Shown here in pieces: positions 20,901 through 30,157 of a DNA stretch of 55,629 bases. The first letter of the stretch is position 1; every line of letters starts with the position of its first letter. The DNA is from a virus. Below the pieces are notes generated by a model, which saw nothing but the letters and a program-made list of their open reading frames with translations, had not been told where the DNA came from and searched no databases. The translations under genes and the position numbers were made by a program. Location of the stretch: positions 1-55,629 of the IMG/VR virus record IMGVR_UViG_3300047471_000175; one strand, given 5' to 3'.

Positions 20901-23643
20901 TGGATGGTGCCTCAAGATCGATCGTCTTTGGTAGTTGAAGCTTTGATATATCTACGGCGAATTCCGAGAAAAAAGAACTCCCCGTGACCGGAACCAACCC
21001 GATCTCGATTCGAGTCCAAGCATTCTTCAGCGCGTCGGCCGGCGCTGGCGGAACTGACGGCGCTTGCACAGTGGATATGTGAAGATTGCCTCCGATATCG
21101 TTGCCGGCGATCGTATGCGTATGCTGGGCGCCTTTGACCGCCATTATTTGCGTCACTTGCTCTGTCGGCCCCATGATCAATTTGAAATGTGTAACCACAT
21201 CTTCAGGGCGCATATCGAAAAGGTTTAGACCGTCATCGATGATATCCGATTCATCGAAGCTCTGATAGGTGATCGTGTCATCTCCTACTGAGGCTCCCGA
21301 CATCGTTTGTGCGGAGGCGTTGTCAGAGAAGTAGCCGTCTTGAACATAGGCTCCCGTGCCCGCTGAGGGCGCTACGGAGCCGCCCTTGCCGATGGTGCAG
21401 CCAAGCTTGATCTTCAGCCTCTCCCCGCTTCCTGCGCTCGCTGTGAACTCGTAGCCTATCACCTTGCCTGTTGCTTCCCCGCCCGGTATCCGCTCATCGA
21501 TCACATGGACGTTGTGACGGCATGAAATGCCGAGAGCCTTCCAGAACGGCACGGTGATTTCGATAGTCACTGCCCGAGCTTTGAAGGTGAGCTTTGCTTT
21601 GGCGTAAGCAACCAGAAACGGGAAGCTCACATTCCTCCCATAATCGGTTTTGAAAAATGTATTGGACCGCGTATCGTAAAGCGGCGTCGAGCCGTCCGGA
21701 ACGATATTTAGCGACAACGAATTAGTCGTAAGGTTTATCGTCTCAGTGTGAGCGCGGCTGTCCGAAACAATGTCTTGGATATCGGACTCCATGAAGAACG
21801 AAACAGTTTCCGTCCAATCTCTTTTCGCTTGAAAATCTACGGTCAGACCGATTGCGAAAAAATTAAGCGGATATGTGACCGTGCTGTAATCCCAAGGGGA
21901 GCCAAGAACCTCACCTGTGATATTCGAAATCTGATTGTTCAGATAACGGCCGATGAAATGGCTTTCCAGCGACCGCGCGGTAAGGTCAAGCTTAGTGCAG
22001 AAACATCCATCACCAAATGTCCAACCCCCACCGAGGCTGGCCTTGGGCTTCGGCCAGCTTGTTACCAACCCATCGCCGCAATAACTCGATACGCGCCCTC
22101 GACCGGGGAACGGAGAACCGATAGGCAGAGTCAAATCTTCGCTCTGATCAGAACTAAACAGAATCTCAACTAATTTTGTGAGATCAACGGTGCCGGTGCC
22201 CTCTTGCGTAAATTGAGCTGTAGCATTGAGATAAATCCCGTTGACCGGCGCCGTCGATATATCGACGTTGGTTTCGCCATACAAATGCTCCGAGCCGTCG
22301 ACTTCGAAGGTATCGACTTCCAGCGTGCCAGCTTCGCCGTTGATCATGTCGGTGACGCCGACTTCCAAAGTGGTTCGGTTCGTATCCCAAACCGCTGCGC
22401 GAGCCTCCAAGATGTTGTCCGGAGTAGGGATGCCGTTGTCAAACCATTCGGCAGCGAAGAACGGCGGCTGCATCAGCGTTTGCATTATCGCGATGCGCTG
22501 CGCGTCGTAATCGCCGGGCGATCCGATGAACTTGAAAGTAACTTTTTCATCAACGATATTTGTCGGAACGGCAGCGAGGCGACCGTGAAACATCGGGACG
22601 ATCGGCCCATCATCGTCTTTCTGATAAGAATACCAGCACCACAGATTTCTACCGGGTGCGATCAAACCTATGTGCGGATTCTTAACCTCGGCATCAAACG
22701 TAGCGAAGTCGCCTTCGTTTTGCCCGAGCGCCACATTTACGATCTCTTCGTCCTGCCGCGCGTGATCCGCCTCAATGAAAGGGCCACCGTCCGGATATAT
22801 AACGCCACGATGAATTCGCAAGAATGTTTGCGTCTCGGTTGATGTAGCAATTTCCGATAGCTGAAATGCGCCATCACCGAGATAAGTGCCAAGAGCTGTT
22901 TCCGGTACACCTTTGCCGAAAATCTGATAAACTTCACCGACTGTGAATTGGGATATATCGGCAACATTGGTAATAATGTCCCGGCCTTCGTCGAGCGAGA
23001 TGGTAAGCTCGACACCGGCAGCCGTTATCGTGGCGCCAGGATTGGCCGGAGAATCATCAAATGGATTTGTAGGATCACCGAAATTCTGTAAGGTGATATC
23101 ATTGCCGCCTTGATAAACGAAATAGGCGTTCGGCTTGATTCCAGGGCCGGCGATCTTATAGGTGAGGCCAACCACAAGGCCAGTAGGATCGAGGAGATGC
23201 ACAATATCGGTAAACAGAAAAATAGGTTGAACTTGCCCGGTAATTCCGCCAAAACCATCCGATACGAAAATGATATCGCTTGTGAAGGTCTGATCGGCCG
23301 GCGTCGAGAATGTAATGCTAATCGCCTCGCCGACAGGATCGACAAGATTCTCCAAATCCATCCGATTGACACCATCGAATCGGCCGCGATTGCCCTTCAA
23401 CCCCGGCCCGTCGACATGATAGATGCCGCCATTGACCAGAACCTCGCCATTGCGGATGTTCTCGATTTTGTTGCCGCGAGCATTCGTACCGTTAGCAATA
23501 AAGCAATCACCGATCGTAGTGTATTGGCCGTTCCAAGTGTTCCCGATAAACACTTTCGAGCCCGACCATAGATCACCCGTGGTTGCCACCGTCACCGCAG
23601 GGAGAGGATCGCCGCCTGTCCAAGAAAAGAAATGCGTGCTCAT
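20893..23643 (-). CDS. Large tail-tip/hub (baseplate) protein
   Basis: A 916-residue protein starting in an ATGA overlap at 23640-23643. The N-terminal third has repeated beta elements with Phe-Thr-Val-Gly-Glu-Val-Tyr. The middle and C-terminal regions (about 620-780) contain Ala-His-Thr-Glu-Thr, aromatic strands and Val-Ile-Gly-Tyr-Glu-Phe-Thr-Ala, as in tail hub proteins that close the tail tube and hold the fibres. Size, beta content and position after the tape measure and a small tail protein make the hub role the best reading. The exact family is not certain. Confidence 0.7.
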   Translation of the reverse strand: MSTHFFSWTGGDPLPAVTVATTGDLWSGSKVFIGNTWNGQYTTIGDCFIANGTNARGNKIENIRNGEVLVNGGIYHVDGPGLKGNRGRFDGVNRMDLENLVDPVGEAISITFSTPADQTFTSDIIFVSDGFGGITGQVQPIFLFTDIVHLLDPTGLVVGLTYKIAGPGIKPNAYFVYQGGNDITLQNFGDPTNPFDDSPANPGATITAAGVELTISLDEGRDIITNVADISQFTVGEVYQIFGKGVPETALGTYLGDGAFQLSEIATSTETQTFLRIHRGVIYPDGGPFIEADHARQDEEIVNVALGQNEGDFATFDAEVKNPHIGLIAPGRNLWCWYSYQKDDDGPIVPMFHGRLAAVPTNIVDEKVTFKFIGSPGDYDAQRIAIMQTLMQPPFFAAEWFDNGIPTPDNILEARAAVWDTNRTTLEVGVTDMINGEAGTLEVDTFEVDGSEHLYGETNVDISTAPVNGIYLNATAQFTQEGTGTVDLTKLVEILFSSDQSEDLTLPIGSPFPGRGRVSSYCGDGLVTSWPKPKASLGGGWTFGDGCFCTKLDLTARSLESHFIGRYLNNQISNITGEVLGSPWDYSTVTYPLNFFAIGLTVDFQAKRDWTETVSFFMESDIQDIVSDSRAHTETINLTTNSLSLNIVPDGSTPLYDTRSNTFFKTDYGRNVSFPFLVAYAKAKLTFKARAVTIEITVPFWKALGISCRHNVHVIDERIPGGEATGKVIGYEFTASAGSGERLKIKLGCTIGKGGSVAPSAGTGAYVQDGYFSDNASAQTMSGASVGDDTITYQSFDESDIIDDGLNLFDMRPEDVVTHFKLIMGPTEQVTQIMAVKGAQHTHTIAGNDIGGNLHISTVQAPSVPPAPADALKNAWTRIEIGLVPVTGSSFFSEFAVDISKLQLPKTIDLEAPSNA

Positions 23644-24089
23644 GGCCGGAACGCCTCTGTGAACTCCATAGACCAAGCGATAGCACGCTGGTATTCTTCG
23701 CCCGAGATGCTGAAGCCAAGGAACATGACTCGCAAAATCGGCCGGTAATAAGTATAGTCACCGACAATCCTAACTGAGCCGTCAACCGCCGTTCGCTCTT
23801 GCCTTTCCGGTTGAGCCGTAAGGAAAGACATCTCTTCTACGCACTCCATGTCAACCACGTCTCCGGGCCATACTCCGCTCAAGGCCGGCGTGTTTTGATC
23901 CGTGCAAGAGATTTTAGTTCGGTATTTCCGAAACTGTTTTGGCGACAGCACAACCAAATTTCCGTTTACCGACTCCTCGATATGCTGAGAAGCCTGAATC
24001 GGTTCGTAGGTTTGCACCAAGCCGCGCGCCGAATATGGTGCTATGCCCGGCCCGCTGATAACCAAGAGGGTGAAATCATTTTGCTCCAT
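23640..24089 (-). CDS. Minor tail protein, 149 aa
   Basis: A 149-residue beta-rich protein directly downstream of the tape measure. It starts with Phe-Thr-Leu-Leu-Val-Ile-Ser-Gly-Pro-Gly-Ile-Ala-Pro-Tyr-Ser-Ala-Arg-Gly, and has a Tyr-Arg-Pro-Ile-Leu-Arg-Val-Met strand and a helical C-terminus. By position it corresponds to a distal-tail or lambda M-like adaptor between tube and tip. The family is not recognised by motif. Confidence 0.7.
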   Translation of the reverse strand: MEQNDFTLLVISGPGIAPYSARGLVQTYEPIQASQHIEESVNGNLVVLSPKQFRKYRTKISCTDQNTPALSGVWPGDVVDMECVEEMSFLTAQPERQERTAVDGSVRIVGDYTYYRPILRVMFLGFSISGEEYQRAIAWSMEFTEAFRP

Positions 24090-24092
24090 GGC

Positions 24093-26732
24093 TTAACTCC
24101 CGTACCAGCTCTGCTTTTTGCCGCCGCTGGCGAGGCCGCTATGCCGTGCGTGCTGCAACAACGACTCGGCCGTATCCCGAGGAGCTGAGATGTTTCTGAA
24201 AGTCTTGTCGCCGATCGTGAGATGGAACAAGGCTTGATCGCTGGTGCCACCGCGCGGCCGGGCTTCCGTGCCGCCGCCGTTAGCGACCGTCACAGGCGGC
24301 GGCAGGATGCTACTCATCCGATCGGAGAGAGCACTAAGGCCGCCCGAATTGATGGCCTCTAGCAGCCCTCCCCAACGCTGCGCCATGCTCTTCCGAGTCA
24401 TATGCTCGCCGGGCTCGGCCATGATCGGCACTGTATCGCCCGGCCCCGAGCCGCCAATCCAGCCGCCTTCCTGATGGCCGGGTGCGAAGAGCTGCGGATT
24501 CTCTTGCTCGACACGCTGATTGAAATCATTGGACGCCGATGATCCGGGTTGCGGCCCTGAAGGCTGAGCATTCGGATCAATCCGCGCGCCGGATGCGTCC
24601 CGAGGCGTTGCCGGCGTTTCGGCTTCGCCGCGTCTACGCTGTTGAAGCCTGCCGAACGCTTCAATAGCTGATTGAATGAGATCGATAAAAGCTTCGAGCG
24701 CACCCTTCGCAATAGCAATACCGTCAGAAAAGAACTTGAAGAAATCTCCCCATTTCCCTTGAAACGTGATCACCAAAGCAGAGACAGCGATCAGTCCAAG
24801 CCCAATCCAACCGGCCGGCCCGAGAGCCGCGAGCATAGGAATAAGCCCGGTAGTCGTCGCGGCACTGAGCCCGAGAATAGCGGTTCCGATGCGCGTTATC
24901 GTCCCTACAAGGCTTCCCGCCACAGCCGCAGCCACAGCGAAGGCAGCGCCGAGCGCCGATACTGCAACGCGGGCGGCGATGATGCCGACGATCAAATCTT
25001 CGCCGGTCAACTTTGTTTTGAACGTATCGTTTATCGCTTTGGCGACCGCATCGAATTCGCTTTTGATAAATGACAAAGCCGAGCCGACAGCCTTCAAAAT
25101 TGACCATAGCACATTCAATGCCGGGCTCAAGACGTTGGTAATGGCATCGCCCCAGCGGGCCATGCTCGCAGACATCTCGATAAAGAAGTCCCGGATGTCC
25201 TGCTTATTGTTGCCAATGACATCCGCGATGTTTTGAAAGAACTTAACGAAATTGGTTCCGATGATCGCACCAATGGCGTTCTTCAACCCTTCAAGGGCGA
25301 ACTTCATCGTGTCATAAGCCGCGATCAACTTAGTGGATGCTTTTGCATCTTCATCTGTGACGATTTTATATGCATCGGCTTGGTGTAATAATGCCTGTAG
25401 CTCTTCCTTGCTCTTCGTCAGCAAAGGATTCAACTCATAGAAACTACGCCCGAACGCTTGAACAGCCGCTCGGTCGCGCTCGGCGGCATCTGGTATCTTG
25501 CTCAAACGATCGATAAAATCTTCCAGAACCGTAATAGGATCAGCATCAATGTTTAATTTGAATTTCTGGAAAACATTCTTGGTGGCTTCAGCAGCCTTAC
25601 CGACTTCCTCAAGCTTCAGCTTCTCCTCTTCCAGTGCTAATTTTTGCTTTTCGAATTCAAGGCGAGCCTCTTTCTGCGCCATCTCGAATTGACGGATGGC
25701 TTGCTGCACCTTTTCGTATGCTTTCGCCAGCTCGGCGGCTTCCTCTTTCCGCTTTTTCTCGGCCTCGCCGATACCCTCTTGCGCTTCCTTGGCACGCAGT
25801 TGAGCCTCGGTCAAATCGAGCTGGGCTTCCTTGGCCTCTTGCGCGGTCATCGTTCCTTTGTGAACGGTATCGCGCAACTTCTCGTATTGCAGTTGGGCGC
25901 GCTCGGCCGAGAGGTGTGCGTGTTCAAGGCTGTGCGAATGCTTTTCGAAAGCGTCTTTTGCTTTTTCCGCCGCCAGGGATGCGGACAAAATAGCATCGCG
26001 CAACGCGAGCTGTTTATCCTTGTTGCGTTCAAGCGCGAGATCCTGTTCCTCAACCGCGATCGTCAGCTTTTCAACAGCAAGGCGATTCTTCTCGGCGGTT
26101 ATAGAAGCTGCATCACCGAGTTTTTCTTGTTCGTCTTTCGCTTTACCAAGATTGGCGGCGAATCGATCGAGCCCACGGCTCAATGTTTCCTGCGATACAC
26201 CAACTTGATTTGCAGCGAAAACAAAACCTTCATATTCCTCTCGCGTCAGTCCAACGGCAGCAGCTTGATTCTGTAAGGTCCGGATGCTTTCGGCCGCAGC
26301 CACAGAGAGGGCGCCCAAGCCGATGACAACCGTTCCGATCGCGCCGACAACGCCGCCGAACACCCCGCCGAGCTTGCCAAGGGATTGCCCAATTTCGATC
26401 GAGCGCGAGTCCAAGATATCCATGCCGCGCAGCAGCAGCGATAAGTCTTGCGCGGTATGGGAGAAGTCGACGCCTTTGATGGCCCGGTCAAGCTCGCCGA
26501 CGCCCTTGGCGCCTTGCGAGCCGGCTTTCTCGATACCGCCGAGAACGCGGGTGATACCTTGAAGCTCACCGACGACACTTGAGAGATGCGCGAAAGCCGC
26601 ATTCGTATCGCCTGTTGCTGTGCGAATCTGATCAAGAGATTTCTGGCCCGCATCGCCCATCGCCTTTAGGCGCGCAGTGATATCCTCCAAGCCCTCAAAG
26701 GCCAGCCGTTGTGAAAGGGTGCTTTGTGCCAT
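24093..26732 (-). CDS. Tail tape measure protein
   Basis: An 879-residue protein. Residues about 190-385 form a long charged coiled coil (repeated Lys/Glu/Ala/Leu heptads). Hydrophobic segments at about 131-150 and 570-665 (Ala-Ala-Val-Ala-Gly-Ser-Leu-Val-Gly; Ala-Gly-Trp-Ile-Gly-Leu-Gly-Leu-Ile) may insert into the host membrane during DNA entry. A Pro/Gly-rich linker (about 700-745) is followed by a Gly-Gly-Trp-Ile-Gly-Gly-Ser-Gly-Pro-Gly-Asp motif common near the end of tape measures. Its length sets tail length; at about 0.15 nm per residue it suggests a tail of roughly 130 nm. Confidence 0.92.
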   Translation of the reverse strand: MAQSTLSQRLAFEGLEDITARLKAMGDAGQKSLDQIRTATGDTNAAFAHLSSVVGELQGITRVLGGIEKAGSQGAKGVGELDRAIKGVDFSHTAQDLSLLLRGMDILDSRSIEIGQSLGKLGGVFGGVVGAIGTVVIGLGALSVAAAESIRTLQNQAAAVGLTREEYEGFVFAANQVGVSQETLSRGLDRFAANLGKAKDEQEKLGDAASITAEKNRLAVEKLTIAVEEQDLALERNKDKQLALRDAILSASLAAEKAKDAFEKHSHSLEHAHLSAERAQLQYEKLRDTVHKGTMTAQEAKEAQLDLTEAQLRAKEAQEGIGEAEKKRKEEAAELAKAYEKVQQAIRQFEMAQKEARLEFEKQKLALEEEKLKLEEVGKAAEATKNVFQKFKLNIDADPITVLEDFIDRLSKIPDAAERDRAAVQAFGRSFYELNPLLTKSKEELQALLHQADAYKIVTDEDAKASTKLIAAYDTMKFALEGLKNAIGAIIGTNFVKFFQNIADVIGNNKQDIRDFFIEMSASMARWGDAITNVLSPALNVLWSILKAVGSALSFIKSEFDAVAKAINDTFKTKLTGEDLIVGIIAARVAVSALGAAFAVAAAVAGSLVGTITRIGTAILGLSAATTTGLIPMLAALGPAGWIGLGLIAVSALVITFQGKWGDFFKFFSDGIAIAKGALEAFIDLIQSAIEAFGRLQQRRRGEAETPATPRDASGARIDPNAQPSGPQPGSSASNDFNQRVEQENPQLFAPGHQEGGWIGGSGPGDTVPIMAEPGEHMTRKSMAQRWGGLLEAINSGGLSALSDRMSSILPPPVTVANGGGTEARPRGGTSDQALFHLTIGDKTFRNISAPRDTAESLLQHARHSGLASGGKKQSWYGS

Positions 26733-26741
26733 TGCCGTACC

Positions 26742-27401
26742 CTATTTGAAATTAGCCGCATATAGAGGGCCGAGGGAGGCTTGAGCTTTCGCGAAGATCG
26801 CACGCAACTGGAATCTGGCGTGCAACGATACTTGAGAAATCCCGAAAAACAATGGAACCAAAACTTTCTTTTTACCGGGTGCGCCGGGTCGACCGCTGCG
26901 GTTTCCCGCTTTAAGCTTCGCCACTGAGATCGCGCCGCCACCTTCCATGATTCCAGCGAGCAACGGCGGCTTCCCCGGTCGCGCAATATACTGCAATGGT
27001 CCGATTGATCGAATATATGCAGATGGGCTCATATGTACCCTGCCGCCCATAGTGCCCGGAATAGATGTCGGGACATTAGGCAAAGGCAGCCACAGGAGCG
27101 GATTGCCTGCGATCGTCGCTCCGGTTTCGAACACTTCGGCATAGGGGATTTTATGAAATGCCTGTGCGGCCGGCGACACTGACACAACACCCTTGCTTGG
27201 GTAGAGGTTCACCCGGAAGGCGTTCTGCCATTTCTTGCTGAATCCGGCGCCCGCGATATGGGCGCGTGCTTCGATCTTCAGCTTCGCACCGGCTTGCGCC
27301 ATGGCTGTTGTCGCGGCAGTGGCTATGCGCTTGTGAAGATCCTCGATATAGGTCTGGTACTGCCCGTTGAGCGCGGAGTAGATGAGTCGAGCTTCAACCA
27401 T
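26742..27401 (-). CDS. DUF6441-like tail protein
   Basis: A 219-residue basic protein. An N-terminal helix is followed by Phe-Ser-Lys-Lys-Trp-Gln-Asn-Ala-Phe-Arg-Val-Asn-Leu-Tyr-Pro (about 54-68) and Tyr-Ala-Glu-Val-Phe-Glu-Thr-Gly-Ala-Thr-Ile-Ala-Gly (about 87-99), which I associate with the DUF6441 family found between the tail chaperones and tape measure in alphaproteobacterial phages. It starts one base after the stop of the GT extension. Likely a minor tail or tail-completion protein. Confidence 0.75.
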   Translation of the reverse strand: MVEARLIYSALNGQYQTYIEDLHKRIATAATTAMAQAGAKLKIEARAHIAGAGFSKKWQNAFRVNLYPSKGVVSVSPAAQAFHKIPYAEVFETGATIAGNPLLWLPLPNVPTSIPGTMGGRVHMSPSAYIRSIGPLQYIARPGKPPLLAGIMEGGGAISVAKLKAGNRSGRPGAPGKKKVLVPLFFGISQVSLHARFQLRAIFAKAQASLGPLYAANFK

Positions 27402-27402
27402 A

Positions 27403-27747
27403 TCATGCTCCCTCTTCTAGCTCCGTTAGGGTTTCCTTGACCGCCTCCGAATCTCCATGAGCTATCAGCCGGCCGAGCGATATCTGTATTGCATGATCAT
27501 CTCGACGAATTTGATCCGCGATATACAGACACGCTTCAATTCGCTGCGGTGTGAATGTCCAAACTTCATCACACCGATAGCCGAACTGAATTAGCCTCCC
27601 GATACCGACTGCGATGGTATATCCGATGCCCTCCCATTTGGCCCGCTGGGCAAGGAAGTGGGCTCGCTTTCGTTGCGCGGCGGTTGGCGGCCTACGCTGC
27701 CGGCCATCAGGACCGTAAGCCGCTCTAGAAAATCTGCAAGGCCCTTT
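27403..27747 (-). CDS. T part of the tail chaperone GT, reached by -1 frameshift
   Basis: An open frame in the -1 frame relative to gene G, closed by TGA at 27403-27405, with no ATG, GTG or TTG where a start would be needed. From the slippery site it encodes 114 codons with normal protein composition (Ala-His-Phe-Leu-Ala-Gln-Arg-Ala-Lys-Trp-Glu-Gly-Ile-Gly-Tyr; later Ile-Glu-Ala-Cys-Leu-Tyr-Ile-Ala-Asp-Gln). With G residues 1-133 the fusion would be about 247 residues. Position between tube and tape measure fits lambda gpGT, which chaperones the tape measure. Confidence 0.72.
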   Translation of the reverse strand, partial: KGPCRFSRAAYGPDGRQRRPPTAAQRKRAHFLAQRAKWEGIGYTIAVGIGRLIQFGYRCDEVWTFTPQRIEACLYIADQIRRDDHAIQISLGRLIAHGDSEAVKETLTELEEGA

Positions 27748-28145
27748 GGCATTGTCAGCGCCATGATCTTGTCGAGCAATTCGAGCTGATCAGAAGCACC
27801 GAGGGTTGCTGCCGCTGCTTCGTGATCCGCATCACCCCAATGCCCGGTGCCGGCCGCCAGGATGGCGGGCAGAGCTTTCGGGAAAGATTGCATCAGAGAG
27901 AGGGTATCAGAAGCCGGCTGGGAAGCCTCCACAGCGCGGGAAGGCTGTTTCCGCTGCCCACCTACCGGCGAGGCCGCTACCCTAGCCTCCTGGGCCGCCG
28001 CCTGCGGAAAGAGGAGGGCTTGGAAGACCGGGAAACGCTCGACCAGATAAACCAGCCCTTCGGCGCTGATGCCGAACACGGGAATGTCGAGCCCTTGGAT
28101 GTTGACAGAGACTCGCCGTTTGGCGATGTCGATAAGCGATGTCAT
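27591..28145 (-). CDS. Tail assembly chaperone G
   Basis: A 184-residue protein lying between the tail tube and tape-measure genes, as lambda G does. Residues 1-50 include Val-Phe-Gly-Ile-Ser-Ala-Glu-Gly-Leu-Val-Tyr-Leu; a helical region extends to about 155. The last 30 residues are Ser/Pro/Gly-rich, probably because the sequence also has to encode the overlapping GT frame. The heptamer at 27741-27747 offers the -1 slip into GT. Confidence 0.78.
   Translation of the reverse strand: MTSLIDIAKRRVSVNIQGLDIPVFGISAEGLVYLVERFPVFQALLFPQAAAQEARVAASPVGGQRKQPSRAVEASQPASDTLSLMQSFPKALPAILAAGTGHWGDADHEAAAATLGASDQLELLDKIMALTMPKGLADFLERLTVLMAGSVGRQPPRNESEPTSLPSGPNGRASDIPSQSVSGG
27741..27747 (-). promoter_or_regulatory. 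Slippery heptamer A-AAG-GGC for -1 frameshift in G/GT
   Basis: On the - strand the sequence reads A AAG GGC in the G frame (codons 133-135), a perfect X-XXY-YYZ heptamer. A -1 slip places the ribosome in the open T frame. That frame has a stop near G codon 118, so the slip must occur between there and the G stop; this heptamer lies inside that window. The exact site needs protein data. Confidence 0.65.
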
Positions 28146-28207
28146 CGTTAGATCCTGTGAAGAGAGTTACCGGCGCAGGGAAGCTACGCCGGTTCGCCCC
28201 GTCGTCT

Positions 28208-28771
28208 TTACGCGCCGCCGAGATCGGTCAACTCGACGCCATCGGTGTTCCAAGCGTAGCGCCCAAATGATCCGGTGTTGATATCCCCGTTCACCTCGGC
28301 GGTCAGGGATAGCTCGCCCCATGTGCCGGCATTGATCAATCCGATCGCACCCGAAGGCGTAATCAGGCAGCTCGGGAGATCGATTTGAATCTTGGCCCCG
28401 ATGTCGTTGGTGCCGATCAAACGGAACGCGCCTTTCTTGTTCGCTTGCGTCAGCACTTCGATCATAATCGGCGAAGAGCCGGAGGCAGTGCCGAGAACGG
28501 CCAGCGCCAAATTGGCCGCTGTGATTTCGTCCATCTTGATCGCCACGCTCGCGTCGAGCTGCGTCACCACATCCCGATCCTTGAACCGGGTGCCGGTACG
28601 CGAGCTGTAATGCTTCAAGCGCGTAACGGTACTGGTAAAGGCGAATTCACTGACGTTACCCACGTCGCGGTAGGTGCTGTCGTCTTCGCCTTTCCATTTG
28701 CAGATGCCGGCGCCGACGTAATAGTTTTCGACGTTCGGCGAGATATCAGTTACGCCGGGTGTGGCGGGCAT
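28208..28771 (-). CDS. Major tail tube protein
   Basis: A 187-residue beta-rich protein with Asn-Tyr-Tyr-Val-Gly-Ala-Gly-Ile-Cys-Lys-Trp-Lys (about 16-27), Asp-Val-Gly-Asn-Val-Ser-Glu-Phe-Ala-Phe-Thr and a C-terminal Leu-Thr-Ala-Glu-Val-Asn-Gly, the pattern of siphoviral tail tube subunits. Its position after the terminator/stopper proteins and before the chaperones matches lambda gpV. It polymerises around the tape measure. Confidence 0.8.
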   Translation of the reverse strand: MPATPGVTDISPNVENYYVGAGICKWKGEDDSTYRDVGNVSEFAFTSTVTRLKHYSSRTGTRFKDRDVVTQLDASVAIKMDEITAANLALAVLGTASGSSPIMIEVLTQANKKGAFRLIGTNDIGAKIQIDLPSCLITPSGAIGLINAGTWGELSLTAEVNGDINTGSFGRYAWNTDGVELTDLGGA

Positions 28772-28815
28772 GATTTAATCCTCCGATTTGTGATACGCAG
28801 AACTGGCTGGGCGAC

Positions 28816-29304
28816 TTAACCCATGATGATTGTAATCTCCGCTGTCTGCGCCGCCGTGCCGGTGACATCCCATTCTTTGTGGGTATCATCGATGTCGTCG
28901 CCGCCGTCATTGGAGAAAATCATAACGTGGCCGCCCGGAAAGATTTCTTGGCCGTCCGTCGCGCCAAACATATTGTGGGGATTGGCGGCGCCGGCCTTGA
29001 ACGTCATCGGATTGGCGCCGAGGTTTTTGATGCGAACGATCTGCACCTTCAACCCGTTGCCGTCGACAACCCCATCGTTCGTGCCCTCCAAGGTACGAAG
29101 ATTGATCGTCTTGGCGCCGGATACCAGCGTCATCAGGAACTCGGCGACCTGTGTTACCGGAGGCGTTGACGCGGCATTCAAGGATGCCGACTCGTCGTAT
29201 TGAGCATGCGTTACGACGCGACTCGAGTCTGCGGCTGAACCCGTGTTGTTCGCCAGGACTTCCGTAACCGTTGCTTTCGCAGCATAGGCAACTGAAACAG
29301 CCAT
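28816..29304 (-). CDS. Tail-region structural protein, 162 aa
   Basis: A 162-residue beta-rich protein between the tail terminator and tail tube genes. Residues about 60-140 (Thr-Ile-Asn-Leu-Arg-Thr-Leu-Glu-Gly-Thr-Asn, Val-Gln-Ile-Val-Arg-Ile-Lys-Asn-Leu, Ile-Phe-Pro-Gly-Gly) resemble small virion proteins that decorate or line the head-tail region. No exact family is recognised. RBS GAGG-type sequence precedes the start at 29304. Confidence 0.65.
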   Translation of the reverse strand: MAVSVAYAAKATVTEVLANNTGSAADSSRVVTHAQYDESASLNAASTPPVTQVAEFLMTLVSGAKTINLRTLEGTNDGVVDGNGLKVQIVRIKNLGANPMTFKAGAANPHNMFGATDGQEIFPGGHVMIFSNDGGDDIDDTHKEWDVTGTAAQTAEITIIMG

Positions 29305-29322
29305 TGATCCTACTCCTCTGAG

Positions 29323-29793
29323 TTATACAAGTTCCGTGGCGTCGAGAACGTAGACGAATTCGAAATTGATCAACATCTTCGCTTCCCGAGATTCCCCGGT
29401 GAAGGTATCCAACGCGCAACCGACGTAATGCAAGTCGCTGTCCTGTTGTGAGCCCAATAGTTTGCGTAAATCGACATTCAGCCAAATCCGGTTAATCAGC
29501 TCGCGCCTAATCTCATTTACCTTTGTCGCAACAAGCTTTGATTTATCGCCCCACAGGATATAAATTTGAGGCCGCAGAACCATCAACTCTTTCGTATTGC
29601 CTCTCGGCCGTTTCGATTCGATATGTGGTTCCTCGGTTCCGTCGTGCAGAATGATCGCCGGGCGGGAAGCCGCGCCACCGCTTACATCGTCGATATTGCG
29701 CGCCGTCTTCACCACATCCGGAACCAAAGCTATAATAGCTTCAAGCTGTACCAAAATTTCTTCTCGACGATCACGCACCGGCTTCGCCCTCAA
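29323..29793 (-). CDS. Minor tail/terminator-like protein
   Basis: A 156-residue protein with an N-terminal helix containing Arg-Arg-Glu-Glu-Ile-Leu-Val-Gln-Leu and strands with Pro-Gln-Ile-Tyr-Ile-Leu-Trp. It closes with Leu-Ile-Asn-Phe-Glu-Phe-Val-Tyr. Its position (head-tail joining genes, then this, then the tail tube) matches lambda gpU, the tail terminator that caps the tube. It overlaps the preceding gene by 23 bases. Confidence 0.65.
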   Translation of the reverse strand: MRAKPVRDRREEILVQLEAIIALVPDVVKTARNIDDVSGGAASRPAIILHDGTEEPHIESKRPRGNTKELMVLRPQIYILWGDKSKLVATKVNEIRRELINRIWLNVDLRKLLGSQQDSDLHYVGCALDTFTGESREAKMLINFEFVYVLDATELV

Positions 29794-30145
29794 GCAACAA
29801 GAAAATCGTTCCGTCCGTTTCGCCGAAATGGGATGGATTCATTCGGTGCGCCTTGATAGTCCAAGCCTTGCCATTCAAAGTGATCTCGCCTTCATCGAGA
29901 TCGTCTTTCCCCACTCCGATCGCCGTCAAATCCGCCAACATGAATTCCGCGACCGGCGTAACGGTTTCGAGGATAGTCCCTGTGCCCATGGAAAGGGCAA
30001 CGCCCACCGTTTTGTCGAGTGCGATGAGCGGTGTTCCATTGGGCATTTTTTCGAAAACGCCAGTCGCCAAAACAAGCTTTGCCGGGACGCCCAATCGATC
30101 GAAGATCGGACGATAGAGCAACCCGGCAAAGCTGATCAGCGTCAT
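29771..30145 (-). CDS. Head-tail joining protein, FII-like by position
   Basis: A 124-residue beta-rich protein. It starts Phe-Ala-Gly-Leu-Leu-Tyr-Arg-Pro-Ile-Phe-Asp-Arg-Leu-Gly-Val-Pro-Ala, a pattern common in head-tail connector proteins of lambdoid phages, and ends with Gly-Thr-Ile-Phe-Leu-Leu-Leu-Glu. The place after FI-like and before the terminator corresponds to lambda FII, which forms the platform joining the packaged head to the tail. Confidence 0.65.
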   Translation of the reverse strand: MTLISFAGLLYRPIFDRLGVPAKLVLATGVFEKMPNGTPLIALDKTVGVALSMGTGTILETVTPVAEFMLADLTAIGVGKDDLDEGEITLNGKAWTIKAHRMNPSHFGETDGTIFLLLEGEAGA

Positions 30146-30157
30146 CGTCGAGCTGCC

